DNA of 64,000 nucleotides. It comes from Bradyrhizobium sp. 139. Its GTDB lineage: Bacteria; Pseudomonadota; Alphaproteobacteria; Rhizobiales; Xanthobacteraceae. Positions 9,019 to 18,125 of this stretch are shown one piece after another (position 1 is the stretch's first letter; the number at the start of each line of letters is the position of its first letter). Both the position numbers and the translations under genes were made by a program. The stretch covers positions 1 through 64,000 of the forward strand of contig NZ_JADPKS010000078.1 of assembly GCF_023074175.1 (NCBI RefSeq), written 5' to 3'. The notes under the pieces are model-generated. The model was not told where the DNA came from. It made no database searches and saw nothing but the letters and a program-made list of their open reading frames with translations.

Positions 9019-9040
9019 AAGCGAGCGTCCAATATGTGCC

Positions 9041-9131
9041 CATCCGGTTCTGGTTGGGGAAGCTGAAATCGTCGAAGATTTGGCCTCCACGACAGGAACC
9101 GGATGGACAAATGCCCGGCTTTCGGCCGGGC
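9041..9131. terminator. Inverted repeats between osmC and msrA
   Basis: Arms CATCCGGTTC (9041-9050) and GAACCGGATG (9096-9105) are perfectly complementary. They are followed by a tight GC hairpin, GCCCGGC-N5-GCCGGGC (9113-9131). There is no U-tract, so this is a possible attenuator or processing hairpin rather than a classical terminator. Confidence 0.4.
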
Positions 9132-9193
9132 GGCCGTAAGCATAGTATGCGACAGATGCAGAACGGACAGACCGAGCAAGTGGGAGCGGAGAT

Positions 9194-9709
9194 ATGACAA
9201 TGGAACGCGCAGTTTTGGCCGGAGGCTGCTTCTGGGGCATGCAGGACCTCATCCGCAAGCAGCCAGGTGTGATCTCCACACGCGTCGGCTACACCGGCGG
9301 TCGCGTGAAGAATGCCACCTACCGCAATCACGAAGGTCATGCCGAAGCGATCGAGATCATCTTCGATCCCGCGAAGACCAGCTTCCGGACGATGCTCGAG
9401 TTCTTCTTCCAGATCCACGACCCGACCACGCTCAACCGTCAGGGCAATGATCGAGGCACGAGCTACCGCTCCGCAATCTTCACCACGACGGACGAACAGA
9501 AGCGGATTGCCGAAGACACGATCGCCGATGTCGAGGCGTCGGGGCTCTGGCCCGGCAAGGTGGTGACCGAGGTTGCGCCCGCCGGCGAATTCTGGGAAGC
9601 CGAGCCGGAGCATCAGGATTACCTCGAACGTTATCCTGACGGCTACACCTGCCACTTCATCCGGCCCGGCTGGAAGCTGCCACGACGCGCGACCGCTGCA
9701 GGGGCTTAG
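9194..9709 (+). CDS. msrA: Peptide methionine-S-sulfoxide reductase
   Basis: A 171-residue MsrA that repairs S-methionine sulfoxide. The catalytic signature GGCFWGMQD (Cys12) is near the N-terminus, followed by the canonical GVISTRVGYTGG and NHEGHAEAIEIIFDP. No MsrB domain is fused. The ATG is preceded by GGGAGCGGAG. The gene ends 30 bp from the convergent end of the second STAND regulator. Confidence 0.95.
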   Translation: MTMERAVLAGGCFWGMQDLIRKQPGVISTRVGYTGGRVKNATYRNHEGHAEAIEIIFDPAKTSFRTMLEFFFQIHDPTTLNRQGNDRGTSYRSAIFTTTDEQKRIAEDTIADVEASGLWPGKVVTEVAPAGEFWEAEPEHQDYLERYPDGYTCHFIRPGWKLPRRATAAGA

Positions 9710-9739
9710 ACCCCGTCGTTGTGCGCTCACCGCGCGCCG

Positions 9740-12577
9740 TCAGGCCCGCAATTGCGCAATCAGCTCGTGCGCGTTCCGCACGTCGGCGATCTCCGCGCCT
9801 TCCGTGAACGACCCGGCGACATTCTCCAGAAGCGCCAGAGCTTGCGCGCTCTGGCCAGTCCCGATCGTGAACCGCGCGAGGCTGATCGCGCAGCGCAGCT
9901 CCCAGAAACGCGCGCCCTGCTGGACGGCAATGTCCATAGCTTCGCGAAAATGGGCCTCGGCGCCACCCGAATGCCGCGCGCGTCTAAACATCAAGTCTCC
10001 CTTGATGCGTATCAGCTCCGGCAGATACCAGCGCTCCTGTCGGTCGATGCAACGCGCCAATATGTCCTCGATCATGTCGAGGCCGCGGTCGGTCTGATCG
10101 GCCTCGCCAAAACATGCCGCGAGCTCGCCAAGGAGAGGAAGAAAGCGCGGCAGGAAGCGCGCATCGCCGGCGCGATTGAGCTCCTCACGCAGCAGCGGCA
10201 GGCCCGTCGCGACGTCGCCCCGCTTCGCAATGACGGCTGCGTTGAAGGCCCGGGCCCACAGGCCCCAGAGCCGGATGGCGTGGCGCTCGGTGTGTTCGAG
10301 CAGCTCGGCGCCGTGGCGCCCCGCGGCCTCGAAATTGCCGGACCAGAAGGCGATCGGGCAGCTGGCCTGTCCGAGCACGCTACAGAAAGTCAGCGCGTGG
10401 CCGTTGGCGCGGCCTTCCTCGATATTCCTGGCGGCGAGCGCCTGGGCCTGATCGGCGAGGCCCTGAAGCCACAGGATGCGGGCCCGGAAATATTGCGTCG
10501 ATATCCTGAGGTCGAGCGGGAAGATCTTCGGCTTCTCCGCCAGCACGTGCAGCGACGCGTTCACCCGGTCGATGCGCAGCCGAGCGTCGTTCTGGTCGCC
10601 GAGATAATGCAGCGCCACCGCCCTCAGGCGGTCACCGAGCATGACATCCGTCGTGTCGGGCGAATTCGCCGCGGCGTTCGCAAACCGGTCGGCGAGCGCG
10701 CGGGCCTTGCCGAACTGTCCGTTGTTGAACTGGTCGATGCACAAGCCCCAGAGCGCGCGCAGGCGGAAGTCCTTGTCATCGAGCCTGTCAGCCAGCTCCA
10801 GGGTCGTCTCGAGGATCGGGCGCGCCTCACGGACGCGGCCCTCGCCATACATCAGCGACCAGCCGAGTGCCGACAGGAGTTGCATGCGAATGCGATCATC
10901 GCCGCTGTCGCCGAGCGCGGTGAGCGCCGTTTTGGCGCGCTCGCGGCATTCGGCGAACAGGGACAGGCGGACCCACAGCGTGACAGCAGCCGCTGTCAGC
11001 GCGATCCCGAGTGCGGCGTCGCCGTCGGATCCGAAGGCCCAGTCCAATGCGGCGCGCACGTTGTCCAGCTCCGCGCCATAGATGCTCAGCCATTCCGGCA
11101 GCGGCGTCGATGTGTCGGCCTCCGCGCGCTCGAACAAGTCGCGATAATGCTCTGCATGACGCCGCGCGAACTGACCGGTTTCACCGAGCTCGTTCAGCTT
11201 TCCATGCGCATAGGTGCGTGTGGTGTCGAGCAGGCGATAGCGCAGCGTCCGCGAACCGGATGGCGAGATCAGTGATTTGGTGACCAGACTGTCGATCGCT
11301 TCGAGCGTTTCGGACGCACCGTGGCCGTCGCCGGCTGCCACCGCAGCGGCCGCCTCCGGCGCAAAGGGCCCGGCAAAGACCGACAGGCGTCGCAACGTGG
11401 CACTCTCGGCGGGAGATAGCAGATCGTAGCTCCAGTCGAGCGCCGCGGCGAGCGTCTGGTGTCGCGGCACGGCGGTGCGCCGCCCCCGCCACTGCAACGA
11501 GAAGCGGCTGTCGAGCAGCGATGCCGTGCCGGCGATGCCGTACGCATTGACACGGCCCGCCGCGAGCTCGATCGCGAGCGCAATGCCGTCGAGGCGCCGG
11601 CAAATGCTCGCGACGAGCGGCGCCTCCTCCGCACTGAGCTGAAACGGACCCGAGCTCTGCGCAATGCGCTCGACGAAGAGCTGGGCCGCGGGGTAAGCGA
11701 GAACCTTGCCGACATCAAGGTCCTCGCGCTCCGGCGGACAATCCAGCGGGAACAGCCGGAAAATGCGTTCGCCCTCGCTCCGGAACGACTCGCGGCTGGT
11801 TGCGAGAACGCGAAGCTGCGGCGCGTCGCGAACGATGCGCTCGACGAGCGGTGCCAACGCATCCAGCACATGCTCGCAACTGTCGAAGATCAGCAAGGTC
11901 GGGCCGGTCTTCAGAAATGTCAGCAAGGCCGGCGTCGGATCCTCGGCGCTGATGGTCAGTCCGAGCGCGGAGGCGATGGTGGTCGCAACATGGCTCGCAT
12001 CCCTCAGCGGACCGAAGTCGACGAAGAAAACGCGCCCTCCGAAATCCGGGGAACGGCGATGCCCGACCGTGATGGCGACGGCGGTCTTGCCGATGCCGCC
12101 CGGACCGACCACAGTGATGAAGCGATGGAGCGAAAGCCCGTTCGATATCTTCTCGACGATCTCCTCCCGTCCGATCATCTTCGAGAGCGGCGCGGGGAGA
12201 GAACGGGGAGGTGTGATGTTCAGGGCGGGCTGAGCGGCCGGCGGGGATGCCTGAGTGAACGAGGCGACAAAGCAGTAGCCGCGGCCCGGCACATTGACGA
12301 CATAACGGGCCGACTTGCCGGTATCTCCCAGCACCTTGCGAAGTGCTGCGATGTGGAAGCGCAGGCTGCCCTCGTCGACATTGACGTCGGCCCAGATGCG
12401 CTTGACCAGCTCTCTCTTGTCGACGACTTCGCCGGGGCGCTCGGCGAGGAAGATCAGAATATCGAGCGCACGGCCGCCGACGTGAAGAGGCCCGCCCTCC
12501 TTCTCCAAGAGCCGGGACTTCGGAAACAGTCGAAATGGCCCAAATGCAATGGCCGAGTCTTCGTTATGATCTGGCAC
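9740..12577 (-). CDS. Winged-helix/STAND ATPase/TPR transcriptional regulator (copy 2)
   Basis: A 945-residue paralogue of the protein at 2223-5066 with the same architecture. An N-terminal OmpR-type winged helix (GSLRFHIAALRKVLGDTGKSARYVVNVPGRGYCF) is followed by the NB-ARC/STAND ATPase with P-loop GPGGIGKT. The conserved SRFSLQWRGRRTAVPRHQTL and RYRLLDTTRTYAHGKL segments come next, then a degenerate TPR-like tail. The start is GTG in the same context as copy 1 (TGGCGCGTGCC). The TPR-like half diverges more than the first 450 residues, so the two proteins probably share DNA targets but sense different inputs (inference). Confidence 0.88.
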   Translation of the reverse strand: MPDHNEDSAIAFGPFRLFPKSRLLEKEGGPLHVGGRALDILIFLAERPGEVVDKRELVKRIWADVNVDEGSLRFHIAALRKVLGDTGKSARYVVNVPGRGYCFVASFTQASPPAAQPALNITPPRSLPAPLSKMIGREEIVEKISNGLSLHRFITVVGPGGIGKTAVAITVGHRRSPDFGGRVFFVDFGPLRDASHVATTIASALGLTISAEDPTPALLTFLKTGPTLLIFDSCEHVLDALAPLVERIVRDAPQLRVLATSRESFRSEGERIFRLFPLDCPPEREDLDVGKVLAYPAAQLFVERIAQSSGPFQLSAEEAPLVASICRRLDGIALAIELAAGRVNAYGIAGTASLLDSRFSLQWRGRRTAVPRHQTLAAALDWSYDLLSPAESATLRRLSVFAGPFAPEAAAAVAAGDGHGASETLEAIDSLVTKSLISPSGSRTLRYRLLDTTRTYAHGKLNELGETGQFARRHAEHYRDLFERAEADTSTPLPEWLSIYGAELDNVRAALDWAFGSDGDAALGIALTAAAVTLWVRLSLFAECRERAKTALTALGDSGDDRIRMQLLSALGWSLMYGEGRVREARPILETTLELADRLDDKDFRLRALWGLCIDQFNNGQFGKARALADRFANAAANSPDTTDVMLGDRLRAVALHYLGDQNDARLRIDRVNASLHVLAEKPKIFPLDLRISTQYFRARILWLQGLADQAQALAARNIEEGRANGHALTFCSVLGQASCPIAFWSGNFEAAGRHGAELLEHTERHAIRLWGLWARAFNAAVIAKRGDVATGLPLLREELNRAGDARFLPRFLPLLGELAACFGEADQTDRGLDMIEDILARCIDRQERWYLPELIRIKGDLMFRRARHSGGAEAHFREAMDIAVQQGARFWELRCAISLARFTIGTGQSAQALALLENVAGSFTEGAEIADVRNAHELIAQLRA

Positions 12578-12630
12578 GCGCCATCAGCCCCCTCGAAGGG
12601 AGTCAAAAAAGGTATTACTTTCTGCTCTAG

Positions 12631-12662
12631 CAGAACGAGGCGCCCAGTAAACTGGTCGAAAG
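12631..12662 (-). promoter_or_regulatory. Copy of the shared STAND-regulator upstream element
   Basis: CAGAACGAGG, five variable bases, AGTAAACTGG and CGAAAG appear in the same order and spacing as at 5114-5145, 54 bp before the GTG start of regulator copy 2. Confidence 0.45.
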
Positions 12663-12875
12663 CAGTGGGCAGGGCTGGCAGCCCTGCGCGGATGGCTTGG
12701 GTCAGCCAACTCGTCGAAATAATGCTTAAAACGTAATGAGTTAGATCCGCGTGACGAGGAGATGACAACGGGGCCAGTCCGGATGGAGCATTGACCGCGC
12801 TGGCAGATTGCTGCGATGGATAATCCGGGAGCCGGTCCCGCCTCGACAATGACTACCGACTTCCGGAATTCGAAC

Positions 12876-13865
12876 ATGCCTTCCTTCTCGCGGCGACAGT
12901 TCGTCCATGCGTTATCGGGCGCAGCGGCGCTGGCGGCGATACCGCGTAGCGGGCAAACCGCCGATTATCCGTCGCGCTCCATTCGCCTGGTGATTCCCTA
13001 CGGAGCCGGCGGAGCGGGCGATCAGATCGGACGTCCCTGGGTAGACAGGATGTCGTCGCTGCTCGGGCCGGCATTCGTCGAATATATCGGCGGTGCGGGC
13101 GGCGCGATCGGGACCGCGATGGTCGCGCGCGAGGAGCCTGATGGCTATTCGCTGCTGCTCGGCAACGGCAGCACGCAAGTCATCATTCCGCTGACGTCGG
13201 CAAATCCCGGCTATTCCGTTGGCGATTTCCGCGCCATCTACCGCCTGATCAGCAGCGCGCTGGTCTTCGCCATCCATCCGTCGGTGCCAGCCGTAGACCT
13301 GCGCGAGCTGATCGCTCACGCAAAGGCCAATCCGGGAAAGCTGTCCTATGGGACGCCCGGCATCGCCACCGGGAATCATCTGGTCGGCGAATCCTTCAAG
13401 CAGCAGGCCGGCGCGCTGGACATCGTCCATGTTCCCTATCGGGGCATCGCGCAAGCGACCAACGATCTCGTCAGCGGCCAGATATCGCTCGTCATTGCGG
13501 TCATGTCCGTTCAATTGCAGCAGCTGAGCGACGCCGGGAAGGTCAGACTGCTGGCGGTCACCACCGAGAGGCGGCTGAGCGGCGCACCGGAGATTCCGAC
13601 CGCTGTCGAATCCGGCCTGCCGGATCTCCGTTACGAAGGGTGGTTCGGTATCTTTGCGCCCAGGCACACCGACGATGCGATCATCGATCGGATCGCGCAG
13701 GCGACACGCGTTGCCATGGACGATGCGGCGCTTCTGTCCAGCTATCGTGCACAGGGCATGGAGCCGGACAGCGATTCAAGCCCGGACAAATTCCAGCGCA
13801 TTGTCGAGGCGACAATGGCAAGCCTTTCGCCCGTGATCAAATCGATCGGGCTGAGCAATTTGTGA
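12876..13865 (+). CDS. Bug/TctC-type tripartite tricarboxylate binding protein
   Basis: A 329-residue periplasmic solute-binding protein of the Bug family. SRRQFVHALSGAAALAAIP is a Tat-like signal sequence. The mature part has the family's YPSRSIRLVIPYGAGGAGD start, the GTPGIATGNHLVGE segment and FGIFAPRHTDD near the end. No TctA/TctB membrane components are adjacent, which is common for the many orphan Bug proteins of this group. The ligand is unknown. The start at 12876 is chosen because it places the signal peptide first. Confidence 0.87.
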   Translation: MPSFSRRQFVHALSGAAALAAIPRSGQTADYPSRSIRLVIPYGAGGAGDQIGRPWVDRMSSLLGPAFVEYIGGAGGAIGTAMVAREEPDGYSLLLGNGSTQVIIPLTSANPGYSVGDFRAIYRLISSALVFAIHPSVPAVDLRELIAHAKANPGKLSYGTPGIATGNHLVGESFKQQAGALDIVHVPYRGIAQATNDLVSGQISLVIAVMSVQLQQLSDAGKVRLLAVTTERRLSGAPEIPTAVESGLPDLRYEGWFGIFAPRHTDDAIIDRIAQATRVAMDDAALLSSYRAQGMEPDSDSSPDKFQRIVEATMASLSPVIKSIGLSNL

Positions 13866-13871
13866 GGCCGA

Positions 13872-15032
13872 TCAGGCGTCGACCTGCGATGTCTGGCGCT
13901 GCTCCGCCGTGACGATGCGCGCCGATAGCGTGACGAGCCCCATCAGCGCGGCCAGAAGCCAGAACGCCGTCGGCAGTCCGCCAAGCCGTGCCACGAAGCC
14001 GACACCGGCGGGACCGATGAAGATACCCGCGTAACCCGCGGTCGTGATCGCCGCGACGGCCAGCCCCGTGGGCATCACAGTCTGCCTGGCCGCCCGGCGG
14101 AACAGCACCGGCACGAGGTTCGACGCGCCGAGGCCGATGAGCAGAAAACCAACGATAGCGACCGCCGCAACAGGCGCGGTGAGCAGCACCGCGAAGCCCG
14201 CGACGGCAATGAGGCCTCCCCAGAACAATGTCGTGCGATCCCCGATGCGCGCAACGACGGCGTCGCCGCCGAGCCGCCCCATCGTCATCGCGATCGAGAA
14301 CACGATGTAGCCGATTCCGCCTTGCGCCTCGGAGACGAGCCCCGCGCCGATGACGAGCAGCGCGCCCCAATCGAGCATCGTGCCCTCGACGAGGAAAGTG
14401 ATGGCACCGAACAGCGCGAGCAGGAGCACCGAGCCATGCGGCAGCACGAAGAGCGGCCCGTCCTGCACCTGCAGCGAAAGAAGCAGGCGCGGCCAGGCCG
14501 CCAGCATCGCGACCAACATCAGCACGGAGCAGATCAGGGTGCAGGCGAACGCGCCGAGTTGCAGCGAGAGCAGCGCAGTCATCAAGGCAGATCCGGCGAA
14601 GCCACCGATACTGAACAGCGCGTGGAAGCCGGACATCAGCGGGCGGCCAGCGTCGCGCTCGACCTCGACCGCATGGATGTTCATGGCGACGTCGATGGAG
14701 CCGAGCGCGGCGCCAAAGGCGAACAGTGCCAGCGCCAGCATTGCAGGCGAGCTCGCGATCGCCAGCAGGGGCAGCACCAGCGCCAGACCGAGCCCGCCCG
14801 CAATGATGATCGGCTTGCTGCCGTAGCGCGCGCTCATGATTCCGGTCAGAAGCATCGCGACGACCGAGCCGATGCCGAGGCTGAGCAGGAGCAATCCAAG
14901 AACACCGTCATCGACGCCGAGCCGCGTCTTTGCGAACGGCACCAGCGGCGCCCAGCACGCGATGCCGAAGCCTGCGACGAGGAAGGCGAGCCGCGTCGCG
15001 AGGCGCGTTGCCGGACGGTCGGCAGAATGCAT
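13872..15032 (-). CDS. MFS transporter
   Basis: A 386-residue major facilitator with about 12 hydrophobic segments and little soluble extension. The first half has LGVDDGVLGLLLLSLGIGSV and SARYGSKPIIIAGGLG, the loop between helices 2 and 3. It resembles the YbjJ/fucose-permease-like branch often annotated simply as MFS. The substrate cannot be predicted. It is convergent with the Bug protein gene (6 bp apart). GGAG precedes the ATG. Confidence 0.85.
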   Translation of the reverse strand: MHSADRPATRLATRLAFLVAGFGIACWAPLVPFAKTRLGVDDGVLGLLLLSLGIGSVVAMLLTGIMSARYGSKPIIIAGGLGLALVLPLLAIASSPAMLALALFAFGAALGSIDVAMNIHAVEVERDAGRPLMSGFHALFSIGGFAGSALMTALLSLQLGAFACTLICSVLMLVAMLAAWPRLLLSLQVQDGPLFVLPHGSVLLLALFGAITFLVEGTMLDWGALLVIGAGLVSEAQGGIGYIVFSIAMTMGRLGGDAVVARIGDRTTLFWGGLIAVAGFAVLLTAPVAAVAIVGFLLIGLGASNLVPVLFRRAARQTVMPTGLAVAAITTAGYAGIFIGPAGVGFVARLGGLPTAFWLLAALMGLVTLSARIVTAEQRQTSQVDA

Positions 15033-15168
15033 GGGAACTCCGGGAAAGCAGGGCGGGGCGATCGATAAGCCCTGAGATTACCGCGCCTTTATGTCCGGGG
15101 CGTGCTTGAATTGTCGCAGCCGGCGATGAAGCGGCGAGGGTCTGAAGACAGCGGTAGACACCCAGTCC

Positions 15169-15275
15169 TACACGCCGCTCGTGTCCGAGATCGTCAGCGT
15201 GATCTCGTGCCGATCACGAAGGGCAAATACGACACCGTCCAGGAATTCAGGTTCGGCGGCGGCACGTCGTTCTAG
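15169..15275 (+). pseudogene. Frame-broken C-terminal gene remnant
   Basis: Two adjoining reading frames give coherent peptide. YTPLVSEIVSV lies in one frame, ending near 15200, and DLVPITKGKYDTVQEF followed by a short Gly-rich tail lies in the next frame, ending at a stop at 15273-15275. The stop overlaps the end of the convergent M20 gene. It looks like the frameshifted tail of a lost gene; the family is not recognised. Confidence 0.3.
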
Positions 15276-16513
15276 CCGCCGAGGATGCGCCGGCAAGCGT
15301 CGACAAACACCTTCGCGCCGGTGACGATATCAGCATCGGCGGTGTTTTCGGTCCAGTGGTGGCTGATGCCACCAATCGACGGCACGAACAGCATGCCGGC
15401 GGGCATGACGGTGGCGAGCATCTGCGCATCGTGGCCGGCGCCGCTCGGCATGCGGATGGACCGTCCGCCCGCCAAGGTCTTGCTCGCAGCTTCGATTGCG
15501 TCCTGAAAGCCGGAATTCATCATGGCTGGGGCACCGGTGCGAATCCGCTCGACTGTCACGGTGCAGCGGCCCTGAGCATTGACTTCATCCGCCATCGTCC
15601 GCAGCAGATCCTCCAGCCGAGCAATGACGGCTGGATCGTCGTCGCGGATCTGGAACAGCATCTCGGCGGCACCCGGAATGATGCTCGGCGCGCCGGGATC
15701 GAGCGTGATGCGGCCGGTGGTCCAGACCGTGCGTGGCCCGCAGGTATCAGGGAAGCGCTCGTCGATCGCCACGCAGAATTTTGCCAGCGCCAGTCCCGCA
15801 TCCTTGCGTACCGCCATGCGCGTTGTGCCGGCGTGGTTCTGCTCGCCGGTGAAATTGATCTGGTATTGCCAGATGCCGACGATAGAGGTCACGACACCGA
15901 TCGCAAGGCGGCCACTTTCGAGCGTGTCGCCCTGCTCGATATGCGCCTCCAGATATCCGACGTGCCGTCCCGGTTCGGCAGCGATGCGTGCTCGCCCCGA
16001 GAGCCCCATGTCGGCGAGCGCGTCGCGCATGGTGCGGCCGCTGGTGCGGTCGCGGGCAGCGTCGATCTCGGCCTCGGTCACCTGTCCGACATAGGAGCGC
16101 GAGCCGAGGAAATGCCCAAAATGTCCTTCCTCGTCGCACCAGGTGGCAATTTCGACGGCGCCATTGAGCAAGGGATCGTCATTGAGCACGCGGGCCGCCT
16201 CGAGCGCATAGACGACACCGAGCGGGCCATCGAGCCAGCCGGCGTAGTTCTGGCTTTCAAGGTGGGAACCCGCCAGCAGCTTCGGCCCTGGCTTTGCACT
16301 GGTGCCGAAGGCATTTCCGATGCCGTCGATCGCGGCGGTGAGGCCGGCTTCCGGCAGCTTCTGCACCAGCCACTCCAGCGATTGCTTGTGCGGCTCGGAG
16401 AAGGTCGGCTTGTGCGCGCCGGTCTTGTAGGCGCCGATGGCGCGCAGTGCATTGAGGTCGGCGAGAACACGTTCGCCATTGGCGCGCGGCTGGGTGTCAG
16501 GCATGTTCGGCAA
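15272..16513 (-). CDS. M20-family hydantoinase/carbamoylase-type amidohydrolase
   Basis: A 413-residue zinc-dependent amidase of the group that includes allantoate amidohydrolase and N-carbamoyl-L-amino acid hydrolase. Metal-site segments are GSHLESQNYAGWLDG (His84, Asp95), WCDEEGHFGHFLGSRS (Glu128/129) and YLEAHIEQG. GEQNHAGTTRM marks the dimerisation/substrate region. The usual H-x-D of the first motif is H-x-E here. It is the last gene of a probable hutF-hutC-ABC-amidohydrolase transcript and overlaps the ATPase gene by 17 bp. The locus has no hutG, so this enzyme could hydrolyse N-formyl-L-glutamate or a related N-acyl amino acid (inference). Confidence 0.82.
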   Translation of the reverse strand: MPNMPDTQPRANGERVLADLNALRAIGAYKTGAHKPTFSEPHKQSLEWLVQKLPEAGLTAAIDGIGNAFGTSAKPGPKLLAGSHLESQNYAGWLDGPLGVVYALEAARVLNDDPLLNGAVEIATWCDEEGHFGHFLGSRSYVGQVTEAEIDAARDRTSGRTMRDALADMGLSGRARIAAEPGRHVGYLEAHIEQGDTLESGRLAIGVVTSIVGIWQYQINFTGEQNHAGTTRMAVRKDAGLALAKFCVAIDERFPDTCGPRTVWTTGRITLDPGAPSIIPGAAEMLFQIRDDDPAVIARLEDLLRTMADEVNAQGRCTVTVERIRTGAPAMMNSGFQDAIEAASKTLAGGRSIRMPSGAGHDAQMLATVMPAGMLFVPSIGGISHHWTENTADADIVTGAKVFVDACRRILGG

Positions 16514-17294
16514 CCTTCAGCGCTTCAGTGCGGATCTCCTCGACCAGCCGTTCCTTCAGCTGGACGAATTCGGGGGTGGTCTTGATCTTGTAGGAGCGCG
16601 GATGCGGCAGGTCCACAGTGATCTCGGCCTTGATCCGGCCGGGACGTGCGCTCATCACGACGACGCGGCTGCCGAGGAAGATGGCTTCCTCGATGTCGTG
16701 GGTCACGAACAGCACGGTCTTCTGGTCGCGTTCCCAGATCCCGAGCAGCATTTCCTGCATCAAGGCGCGGGTCTGGTTGTCGAGCGCGCCGAAGGGCTCG
16801 TCGAGCAGCAGGATCTTTGGATCATTGGCGAGCGCTCTGGCGATCGCGGTGCGCTGCTGCATGCCGCCGGAGAGTTGCTTTGGCCAGTGGTTCTCGAAGC
16901 CGGACAGTCCGACCTGGCGGATGAAGGCGTCGGCGATCTTGTTCCGCTCGTCCTGCGGCACGCCGCGCTCGCGCAGGCCGAAGGCGATGTTCTCGCGCAC
17001 GCTCAGCCAGGGAAACAGCGTGTAGGACTGGAACACCATGCCGCGATCGGCGCCGGGGCCGGTCACCTCGCGCCCGTCGAGCGTGACGCGCCCGCTGGTC
17101 GGGCGATCGAGGCCGGCGACGATGCGAAGCAGCGTGGACTTGCCGCAGCCGGAGGGGCCGAGGATGGTGACGAAATCGTTGTTGCCGATCGTCAGATCGG
17201 TCGGCTCCAGCGCCTTGGTCGGTGCGTTGCCGTGGCGCGCGGCGAAGGTTCGCGAGACCTGTTCGATCTTGAGGGTCGTCATGCGAGCTTCCAC
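16497..17294 (-). CDS. NitT/TauT-type ABC transporter ATPase
   Basis: A 265-residue ATPase with Walker A GPSGCGKST, signature LSGGMQQR, Walker B ILLLDEPFGALD and the switch histidine in VTHDIEEA. The family imports nitrate, taurine, sulfonates or pyrimidine-like compounds. It overlaps both the permease gene (16 bp) and the amidohydrolase gene (17 bp), so the operon is translationally coupled. Being linked to hut genes, it may import histidine, urocanate or a related imidazole (inference). Confidence 0.9.
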   Translation of the reverse strand: MEARMTTLKIEQVSRTFAARHGNAPTKALEPTDLTIGNNDFVTILGPSGCGKSTLLRIVAGLDRPTSGRVTLDGREVTGPGADRGMVFQSYTLFPWLSVRENIAFGLRERGVPQDERNKIADAFIRQVGLSGFENHWPKQLSGGMQQRTAIARALANDPKILLLDEPFGALDNQTRALMQEMLLGIWERDQKTVLFVTHDIEEAIFLGSRVVVMSARPGRIKAEITVDLPHPRSYKIKTTPEFVQLKERLVEEIRTEALKVAEHA

Positions 17295-18079
17295 GGAAAC
17301 AGCCAGGCGTTGAACGCCTTGAACAGGAAGTCGGAGATGAGGCCGATCAGTCCGATCACGATGATGCCGAAGATGATCTGGCCGGTGTTGAGCAGCGCCT
17401 GGCTGTCGGTGATCATGTGGCCGATGCCCGAGGACGAACCGATTAGCTCGGCGACGATGACGTAGGTCCAGGCCCAGCCCAGCACCAGCCGCAGGATCTC
17501 CGCGATCTCGGGCGCGGAGGAGGGCAGCAGCACGCGGCGGATGATGCCGCGGTCGCTGGCCCCTAGCGTATAGGCCGCCTCGACCAGATCACGCCGTGTT
17601 GCGCCGACGGTCACGGCGATCATCAGGATGATCTGGAACACCGAGCCGATGAAGATGACGAGCAGCTTTTGCATCTCGCCGATGCCGGCCCACAGGATCA
17701 GGAGGGGAATGAAGGCGGAAGCCGGCAAATAGCGCGCAAACGAGACGAACGGTTCGAGGAACGCTTCGACCGGCTTGTAGGCCCCCATCAGCACGCCGAA
17801 CGGCACCGCGATGATTGCGGCCAGCGCGAAGCCGCCGACGACGCGCCAGATCGTCATGCCGATATCGAACAGGAAGCCCTGTTTGGTGATCAGATCGACG
17901 CCTTCCCGCACCATGGTCAGCGGGTTGGCGAGGAACACTTTCGACACGTGGCCGCCGAAGGTCGCCCAGGACCAGAGGGCAACGAACACCACGAAGAACG
18001 CAAGGCCGTAAGCCACGCGCTGCTTTGACGTCACAGGATCGAGGGGACGCATCAAACTGTCTATCCGGGCGGTGAACAA
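17279..18079 (-). CDS. NitT/TauT-type ABC transporter permease
   Basis: A 266-residue inner-membrane permease with about six transmembrane segments. The EAA-like loop AAYTLGASDRGIIRRVLLPSSAPEI contacts the ATPase. It lies between the binding protein gene (46 bp gap) and the ATPase gene (overlap) and is the single membrane component of the importer. Confidence 0.9.
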   Translation of the reverse strand: MFTARIDSLMRPLDPVTSKQRVAYGLAFFVVFVALWSWATFGGHVSKVFLANPLTMVREGVDLITKQGFLFDIGMTIWRVVGGFALAAIIAVPFGVLMGAYKPVEAFLEPFVSFARYLPASAFIPLLILWAGIGEMQKLLVIFIGSVFQIILMIAVTVGATRRDLVEAAYTLGASDRGIIRRVLLPSSAPEIAEILRLVLGWAWTYVIVAELIGSSSGIGHMITDSQALLNTGQIIFGIIVIGLIGLISDFLFKAFNAWLFPWKLA

Positions 18080-18125
18080 GTTTACCGGCCCCGCCGCGAG
18101 ACGGGGCCGGTGGCTCTTGACAGGT

